Source: Pseudomonas chlororaphis subsp. piscium (GTDB lineage Bacteria > Pseudomonadota > Gammaproteobacteria > Pseudomonadales > Pseudomonadaceae). Taken from it: DNA of 64,000 bases. The notes beneath the pieces were generated by a model, which was not told the DNA's origin, ran no database searches, and was given only the letters and a program-made list of their open reading frames with translations. The stretch's first letter is position 1; every line of letters starts with the position of its first letter. This document shows, piece by piece, positions 57,464-64,000 of the stretch. A program made the translations under genes and the position numbers. The stretch is from NCBI RefSeq assembly GCF_003850345.1, contig NZ_CP027707.1, positions 6,501,001 to 6,565,000 on the forward strand, read 5' to 3'.

Positions 57464-58063
57464 TTACTTCGCTTTCACACCTTCAAAGGTGATGTACAGC
57501 TGAACGGTGTCGGACTGCGGGCCAACATCCATCCCGTCCTTGTTGAACTCTTTGCGGCTGATGCTGGTGGTGCCTTCAAAACCGGCGCGGTAGCCGCCCC
57601 ATGGATCCTTGCCTTCACCCAGGAAGGTGGCCTTGACCACGACAGGCTTGGTCACACCGTGGAAAGTCAGGTCGCCAGTCACATCGGCGGTCTGCTTGCC
57701 ATCAGCATTCTTGCCGGTTGGCTTGACGCTGGTGGAAACGAACTTCGCATCAGGGAATTTGCCCGACTCCAGGAAGTCCTTGCTGTTGACGTGCTTGTCA
57801 CGTTCGGCGTGGTTGGAGAACACGCTGGCGGTGCGCACGTTGACTTCGATCTTGGCGTCTTCAGGCTTGGCCGCGTCGAAGCTGAACTTGCCGTCCAGGT
57901 CCTTGAAGGTACCGGTGATGAAGCTGTAGCCCAGGTGGCTGATCTTGAAGTCGACGAAGGCGTGCTGGCCTTCCTTGTCGATCACGTAGTCCGCGGCCAT
58001 CGCCTGACCGGCAGACAACAGAGCAGAACCGATTGCCAGAGCGGCGAGAGTCTTTTTCAACAT
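57464..58063 (-). CDS. YceI-family periplasmic protein
   Basis: 199 aa. A signal peptide of about 24 residues (GQAMAAD) precedes a lipocalin-like YceI domain ([28 protein letters not shown] at its start). YceI proteins bind isoprenoid lipids; some are linked to electron carriers. AAGGAA precedes the ATG at 58063. It follows the cytochrome b561 gene by 32 bp on the same strand, a frequent pairing. Confidence 0.92.
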   Translation of the reverse strand: MLKKTLAALAIGSALLSAGQAMAADYVIDKEGQHAFVDFKISHLGYSFITGTFKDLDGKFSFDAAKPEDAKIEVNVRTASVFSNHAERDKHVNSKDFLESGKFPDAKFVSTSVKPTGKNADGKQTADVTGDLTFHGVTKPVVVKATFLGEGKDPWGGYRAGFEGTTSISRKEFNKDGMDVGPQSDTVQLYITFEGVKAK

Positions 58064-58095
58064 GCTTTCTATTCCTTTTGAGTAGAGGTTGAGCA

Positions 58096-58647
58096 TCAGG
58101 CTTTGCGCCCCAGCATTCGAGCCAGGGTCGCGTCACGATCGATAAAGTGGTGTTTCAAAGCGGCCAGAGCATGCACTCCGGCGAAGATCACCAGGGCCCA
58201 GGCCAGGTACAGATGCACCTCGCCAGCCACATCTGCCTGGTCCGGTAGACCGGAAACCAGGGCAGGAATTTCAAACAGGCCAAACACCGGGATCCCGACA
58301 CCGTCTGCGGTGGAAATCAGGTAACCGGCAATCATCACAGCGAACAGACTGAGATAAAGGAAGGCATGGCCGAACTTGGCACCCAGGCGCGTCAGGCGAC
58401 CGTGGTTGTCCGGTGCCGGAGGCGGTGGGCTGACGAAGCGCCACAGCACCCGCAGCAGCATGATCGCGAACAGCGTCAAGCCAATGCTCTTGTGCAGGTC
58501 CGGCGCATCTTTGCGCCAGGCACTGTAGTAATCCAGGCCGACCATCCACAGGCCCAGGGCGAACAGTCCCAAGACTGCCAGCGCCACGCTCCAGTGCAGA
58601 AAAATGCTTACCCAGCCGTAGCGGGAAGAAGAGTTACCTAGCTGCAT
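58096..58647 (-). CDS. Cytochrome b561
   Basis: 183 aa with four membrane segments and haem-ligand histidines in [21 protein letters not shown] and [14 protein letters not shown]. It is the CybB/YceJ-type dihaem cytochrome, thought to pass electrons between quinones and periplasmic partners. The ATG at 58647 ([12 protein letters not shown]) is chosen because the longer frame lacks a family-like start. It is upstream of yceI in a likely two-gene operon. Confidence 0.92.
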   Translation of the reverse strand: MQLGNSSSRYGWVSIFLHWSVALAVLGLFALGLWMVGLDYYSAWRKDAPDLHKSIGLTLFAIMLLRVLWRFVSPPPPAPDNHGRLTRLGAKFGHAFLYLSLFAVMIAGYLISTADGVGIPVFGLFEIPALVSGLPDQADVAGEVHLYLAWALVIFAGVHALAALKHHFIDRDATLARMLGRKA

Positions 58648-58927
58648 CACTTGAATCCTGTAAGAACTGCTGCCCAAGACTATCGATTTAACTATCGAAT
58701 TAAAGCGGAAATTTTCGCTTTGAAATATCGAGAAATACGATGTTGATCCTAGGAACACTAAATTAACCAGGCATTAAGGTCTATGGGGGAAAAACGTGAC
58801 AGACCGTCCTGCGACCGCGACCAATTCGCCCTTCCGGGCATGCAATGGGTTGTGACACGGCCTGGCATTGCATAGGCTTGCACGATTGTTTGCTCGCGCA
58901 CTTAGAGCCGCCTCCAGGAGACTGAAC

Positions 58928-60334
<1,407 letters not shown>

Positions 60335-60340
60335 GCCCCT

Positions 60341-60383
60341 CGCCGACAAGCCCACCGCTTTGCAGGAGCGGGCTTGCCGGCGA
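60341..60383. repeat. Imperfect inverted repeat between bioA and rsmE
   Basis: CGCCGACAAGCCC opposite GGGCTTGCCGGCG with small mismatches; a shortened, diverged REP doublet. Confidence 0.6.
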
Positions 60384-60431
60384 AAAGATCCATTGACCCA
60401 CCTCGAACCGAATTTTTCCCAGAGAACCACC

Positions 60432-61151
60432 ATGAGACTGTCCCGCTTCTTTATCGACGCCCCCCTGAGCCTCGGCGAGCACGAGCTGCCGGAAGCCCAG
60501 GCCCACTACATCGGGCGCGTACTGCGCATGGCCGAGGGCGACGCGCTGCAGCTGTTCGACGGTTCGGGCAACGAGTTTCGCGGCAAGCTGCTGGAAGTCG
60601 GCAAGAAACGCGTGGTGGTCCAGCTCGATGAGAGCTTCGCCGGGCAGGTCGAATCGCCGCTGCAGATCCACCTCGGCCAGGGCCTGTCCCGGGGCGAGCG
60701 CATGGACTGGGCGATTCAGAAGGCCACCGAGCTTGGGGTGAATGAAATCACCCCGATCTTCAGCGAGCGCTGCGAAGTGCGGCTCAAGGACGAACGCGCC
60801 GACAAGCGCCTGTCCCACTGGCGCCAGGTGGCCGCCAGCGCCTGCGAGCAATGCGGGCGCTCACGGGTGCCGGTGATTCACCCGCCAGTGCTGCTGGCCG
60901 ACTGGATCAAGCAGACCCAGGCCGACCTCAAGCTGGTACTGCACCCGGTGGCCGAGCCACTGGTGAGCCACGCCAAGCCTGCGACCCTGGCGTTCCTGAT
61001 CGGCCCGGAAGGCGGTCTGTCCGATGCCGAAGTGGACCAGGCCCAGGGCGCGGGTTTCCTGCCGGCCCGCCTCGGCCCGCGGGTGCTGCGCACCGAAACC
61101 GCCCCAGTGGTGGCGCTGGCCGTGGCGCAGCAACTCTGGGGCGACTTCTAA
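60432..61151 (+). CDS. rsmE: 16S rRNA (uracil-1498-N3)-methyltransferase
   Basis: 239 aa SPOUT methyltransferase modifying U1498 of 16S rRNA. N-terminal PUA-like domain (MRLSRFFIDAP ... AHYIGRVLRM), then the SPOUT knot with LIGPEGGLSDAEV and LGPRVLRTETAPVVAL. The ATG at 60432 gives the usual family start; the ribosome-binding site (AGAGAA) is modest. It follows bioA, as in other pseudomonads. Confidence 0.96.
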   Translation: MRLSRFFIDAPLSLGEHELPEAQAHYIGRVLRMAEGDALQLFDGSGNEFRGKLLEVGKKRVVVQLDESFAGQVESPLQIHLGQGLSRGERMDWAIQKATELGVNEITPIFSERCEVRLKDERADKRLSHWRQVAASACEQCGRSRVPVIHPPVLLADWIKQTQADLKLVLHPVAEPLVSHAKPATLAFLIGPEGGLSDAEVDQAQGAGFLPARLGPRVLRTETAPVVALAVAQQLWGDF

Positions 61152-61177
61152 CCCGCCTGACACACCGCGCCGCGCCC

Positions 61178-61330
61178 ATCGCCAGCAAGCTTGGCTCCTA
61201 CAGAAGCAGCTTCGGGCCGACGCCTGCACCGCCTCTGTAGGAGCGAGCGGGCGGCGATCCGGCTTGCCCGCGAAGCGTTTTGCCTGACACACCGCGGCGT
61301 ACCTATCGCCGGCAAGCCTGGCGCCTACAG
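61178..61330. repeat. Cluster of three REP arms with a partial tandem duplication
   Basis: Arms at 61178-61205, 61234-61275 (extended type) and 61304-61330. The sequence CCTGACACACCGC occurs just before the first and third arms (61156 and 61283), indicating a duplication with a period near 127 bp. Confidence 0.8.
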
Positions 61331-61344
61331 AAGCGGATCGGTGT

Positions 61345-62247
61345 TTACTCCACCGGATCGCTCACCGGCTTGGCGATGATTGCCTTCAACTCGCTGGTCA
61401 TCGGGAACTCCAGGTTCAGACCCTTGGGCGGAATCGGTTGTTCGAACCAGCGCTGGTAGATCCCGTTGATCTCCCCTGAGCGGTACAGGTCCGCCAGGGT
61501 GCTGTTCACCAGTTCCAGGAACTGCGGATCGTCCTTGCGCACCATGCAGCTGTAGATTTCCCGCGACTGTTCCTCGCCGACCACCACCCAATTGTGCGGA
61601 TCGCGGGCCTTGGCCCGTTCGCCGTAGAGCAGCGCGTCGTCCATGTAGAACGCTGCGGCGCGACCGGATTGCAGCATCTGGAAGGCTTCGCCGTGGTCCT
61701 TGGCGCTGATCACGAACATGTCGATCTTGTGCTCGACGTTGTAGCTCTTGAGGAAGCGCTCGTTGGTGGTGCCGGCGGTGGTCACCACGTTCTTGCCGCG
61801 CAGGTCGGCGAAACTCTTGATCCCGCTGTCCTTGGCGGTCAGCAACTGGCCTTTGACGTAGATGAAGCCATAGGAGAACGCCACCTGCTTCTGCCGTTCG
61901 GCGGTGACCCCGGTGGAGCCGCATTCCAGGTCCACGGTGCCGTTCTGCACCAGCGGGATCCGGGTCTGGGACGTCACCAGGTTGTACTTCACCGCCAGCT
62001 GCGGCAGCGCCAGCTTGTGGCGGATGCGCTCGACGACCTTGCTCGCCAGGTCCACCGAATAGCCCATGGGTTTGCCGCTGTTGTCACCCACATAGGAAAA
62101 CGGCACCGACGCATCGCGATAACCCAGGGTAATACTGCCGGCAGTGGCGATCTTGCCCAGGGTGCCGGTCAACGGCGCCTCGCTGGCGTACAGCGGGGAG
62201 CCGAGCAACAGGCCAAGGGTGCAGCCGAGCAACGTGATTTTTTGCAT
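61345..62247 (-). CDS. dguC: Periplasmic amino-acid binding protein of the D-Glu-type operon
   Basis: 300 aa. Signal peptide of about 21 residues (LYASE), then a GltI-like glutamate/aspartate-binding fold (AGSITLGYRDASVPFSYV, VDLECGSTGVTAERQKQVAFS, FYMDDALLYGERAKA). It is third in a three-gene operon after a D-amino-acid dehydrogenase and a RidA protein, the order of the P. aeruginosa dguABC D-glutamate utilisation operon. The symbol is by that analogy. No permease genes are present. Confidence 0.78.
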   Translation of the reverse strand: MQKITLLGCTLGLLLGSPLYASEAPLTGTLGKIATAGSITLGYRDASVPFSYVGDNSGKPMGYSVDLASKVVERIRHKLALPQLAVKYNLVTSQTRIPLVQNGTVDLECGSTGVTAERQKQVAFSYGFIYVKGQLLTAKDSGIKSFADLRGKNVVTTAGTTNERFLKSYNVEHKIDMFVISAKDHGEAFQMLQSGRAAAFYMDDALLYGERAKARDPHNWVVVGEEQSREIYSCMVRKDDPQFLELVNSTLADLYRSGEINGIYQRWFEQPIPPKGLNLEFPMTSELKAIIAKPVSDPVE

Positions 62248-62274
62248 TGTTATTCTCCGTTGTGGGTGAAGGCG

Positions 62275-62625
62275 TTAGCGGCGAACCGCGATGACGGTGA
62301 TTTCCACCAGGATGTCCGGACGCGCCAGGGCGGCCTGCACGGTGGTGCGGCTTGGCGCCTGGCCAGGGGACAGCCAGGCCGACCAGACCTCGTTCATCGC
62401 GGCGAAGTCCTGCTGGATGTTTTTCAGGTAGATGGTCGCACTGAGCAGATGATCCTTGTCGCTGCCGGCCTCGGCCAGCAAGGCGTCGATCTTCGCCAGC
62501 ACTTCGCGGGTCTGGCCGGCCGCATCGGTGGCCGGGCCCGGCACCTGGCCGGAGAGGAAGATCAGATCGGCAAAACTCACGACAGCGCTGAGGCGGTCAT
62601 TGCTGTGGAGACGCTGGATGGTCAT
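62275..62625 (-). CDS. dguB: RidA/YjgF-family imine deaminase
   Basis: 116 aa RidA-fold protein (FLSGQVPG near the N-terminus, SRTTVQAALARPDILVEITVIAV at the C-terminus with the family Arg). RidA proteins hydrolyse enamine/imine products of amino-acid oxidising flavoenzymes, which fits the neighbouring dehydrogenase. It is 27 bp from each neighbour. Symbol by analogy with dguABC. Confidence 0.82.
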   Translation of the reverse strand: MTIQRLHSNDRLSAVVSFADLIFLSGQVPGPATDAAGQTREVLAKIDALLAEAGSDKDHLLSATIYLKNIQQDFAAMNEVWSAWLSPGQAPSRTTVQAALARPDILVEITVIAVRR

Positions 62626-62652
62626 GGGACAGCTCCTTGTACACGAAAGAAA

Positions 62653-63894
62653 TCAGGCGGCATGGGGCGCGAGCCCCTGCATGTCGATGGAGGGATGGCG
62701 CTGGCCGATCAGCTCGGCCAACAGCCGCCCGCTGCCACAGGCCAGGGTGAAACCCAGGGCGCCGTGGCCGAGGTTGAGCCACAGGTTGCGGTAGCCGGTG
62801 GCGCCAATCAGCGGTACGCCGCTGGGGGTCGCCGGGCGCATGCCGGCCCACTCGATGGCGGCATCGTAGTCGCCGGCGTTGGCGAAGGTTTCCCGGGCCT
62901 GGCGCTGCATCAGGGCCAGCCGCTTGGGGTCCAGGGACGGGTCGAAACCGACGATATCGACCATGGCCGCCACCCTCAGTTGCTGGCCGATCCGCGCGTA
63001 GACGATCTTGCGGTTGTAATCGGTGATGCTGATCTCCGGCGCCCGATGCCCCGCGCCGATCGGCACGCTGAGGCTATAGCCCTTGAGCGGATACAGCGGC
63101 AGCTTCAGCCCGGGCAGCACCAGTTCGCCACTGCGATGGCCGGCGGCCAGTATCAGTTGGTCCACTGCCAGCACCTCGTCGCCCAGCTCGATGGCCTGCA
63201 CCTGGCCGCCTGCCTGACGAATGCCGGTGACCGGGCGCCCCGTCAGCAACTGGCAACGGCCGGAGGCCTGTAGCCGCGCCACCAGTTGCTGGCAGAAGGC
63301 GTGACAGTCGGCCACCTCTTCGTCCGGGGTGAAGATGCCGCCGACAAAGGGCGCACCGCCGAGGGTCGGCTCCAGCTGCACGCATTCGGCAGCGGACAGC
63401 ACCTGCTGCTGGCGCGGATCGGCCAGGCCGTGGCGGGCATGCTCGAAGCTGGCGGTTTCGCGAAAGGTCACCAGCTTGCCGTTGCGCCGCCAGTGAAAAC
63501 CCTCGAGCCGGTCCTCCTCACGCCAGCTCTGCAAGGTGGCCTGGCTCAGCAGCGCCAGGCGCAGCAGATGGGCGCCGTTGCGCCGGTTGACCGAACCGCG
63601 GCAGGCCGCCAGGAACCCGGCCATCCAGCGCCACTGCGCCGGGTCCAGGCGCGGGCGCAGCTTCAGCGGCGAATCGCCCCGCAGCATCCAACCCAGGGCC
63701 TGCCAGGGCACCCCGGCATCGGCCAGCGGCGCCACGTAGCGGTACGACAGCTGGCCGCCATTGGCGAAGCTGGTCTGGCTGGCGAAGGCGTCGCGCGCCT
63801 CCACCAGGCTGACGTCGAACCCCTCGCGAACCAGGGCGTAGGCGCTGGCCAGGCCAATGACCCCGCCGCCGATGATGCAAACCCGCTGTGCCAT
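62653..63894 (-). CDS. dguA: D-amino-acid dehydrogenase (DadA-like flavoprotein)
   Basis: 413 aa FAD enzyme. N-terminal VCIIGGGVIGLASAYALVREGFDVSLVE is the dinucleotide fold; ASQTSFANGGQLSYRY is the DadA-type FAD-linked segment; and the C-terminal LWLNLGHGALGFTLACGSG is typical. The ATG at 63894 (MAQRVCIIGG) is preferred. First gene of dguABC-like operon; D-glutamate or another D-amino acid is the probable substrate, inferred from context. The gene for a DguR-type regulator would lie beyond the window. Confidence 0.85.
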   Translation of the reverse strand: MAQRVCIIGGGVIGLASAYALVREGFDVSLVEARDAFASQTSFANGGQLSYRYVAPLADAGVPWQALGWMLRGDSPLKLRPRLDPAQWRWMAGFLAACRGSVNRRNGAHLLRLALLSQATLQSWREEDRLEGFHWRRNGKLVTFRETASFEHARHGLADPRQQQVLSAAECVQLEPTLGGAPFVGGIFTPDEEVADCHAFCQQLVARLQASGRCQLLTGRPVTGIRQAGGQVQAIELGDEVLAVDQLILAAGHRSGELVLPGLKLPLYPLKGYSLSVPIGAGHRAPEISITDYNRKIVYARIGQQLRVAAMVDIVGFDPSLDPKRLALMQRQARETFANAGDYDAAIEWAGMRPATPSGVPLIGATGYRNLWLNLGHGALGFTLACGSGRLLAELIGQRHPSIDMQGLAPHAA

Positions 63895-64000
63895 GTCAGT
63901 CCTTAAACCTTGTTGAGCGGGCTTCAGGTTAGGACCAGGTGACAGGCCCGGGACAATGAATAAAAATGGACCACCCATAAACAAAGGTTATGGACTCATC
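63895..64000. promoter_or_regulatory. Upstream region of the dguABC-like operon at the window edge
   Basis: 106 bp ending the window. It should contain the operon promoter. A possible divergent start (ATG at 63990, with AAAGG only 2 nt before it) could be the first codons of a regulator, but four codons are too few to judge. Confidence 0.35.

Noticed and set aside
63990..64000. Possible start of a divergent regulator (dguR)
   Set aside because: Only four codons are visible and the spacing to AAAGG is too short; not reported as a gene.

Overview
This window looks like the chromosome of a fluorescent-group Pseudomonas (P. fluorescens / P. protegens / P. chlororaphis lineage). The evidence is high GC, strong codon bias, and dozens of REP elements ending in the GCGGGCAAGCCTCGCTCC type sequence. 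The gene orders are also ones I recall from Pseudomonas: gbdR-sdaB-choXWV/betT-betIBA; metK-(ArsR/methyltransferase)-tkt-epd-pgk-fba; ahcY-metF-rhlE; bioA-rsmE; dguABC. I see no rRNA, tRNA, CRISPR array or prophage.

Layout. 1-12.7 kb is a choline / glycine betaine island: gbdR (cut by the window edge), sdaB, the choXWV ABC importer, betT, and betIBA behind a perfect BetI-type palindrome. 13-24.7 kb is mixed housekeeping: an extra TldD/TldE-like pair, an MdtD-type exporter, dbpA, a HI0933-type flavoprotein, YccS, a solute-binding protein, ElaA, a YgjP-type metallopeptidase and a small wHTH protein. At 25.2-28.4 kb a REC-PAS-GGDEF-EAL protein is divergent from a PL7 alginate lyase. 28.4-32.5 kb is a small AT-richer accessory patch: a decayed IS66 transposase gene and an acyltransferase-3/SGNH O-acyltransferase. 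33-41.9 kb holds central carbon metabolism (fba, two small lipoproteins, pgk, epd, tkt), then an ArsR-methyltransferase regulator and metK. 42-49 kb has small envelope proteins, MltA, transporters and a thioesterase. 49.2-50.5 kb carries two tandem, diverged AidA/PixA-type proteins behind a lux-box-like palindrome. 50.5-57.3 kb has ahcY under an SAH riboswitch, metF, a glycosyltransferase-like protein, a solute-binding protein and an RhlE-type helicase. 57.4-64 kb has yceI with a cytochrome b561, bioA, rsmE and a D-glutamate-type utilisation operon (dguABC).

How it fits together. Choline is imported by BetT and ChoXWV and oxidised by BetA and BetB to betaine. Further demethylation (genes not here) yields glycine and serine, which SdaB deaminates to pyruvate. 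The S-adenosylmethionine cycle is represented three times (metK, ahcY, metF). It seems to be controlled both by the ArsR-methyltransferase protein, through a palindrome at 39584-39607, and by the SAH riboswitch. The points most worth following are the lux-box-like site with the AidA/PixA pair, the palindrome before the metK operon, the altered EAL metal ligand in the c-di-GMP protein, and the accessory acyltransferase patch.
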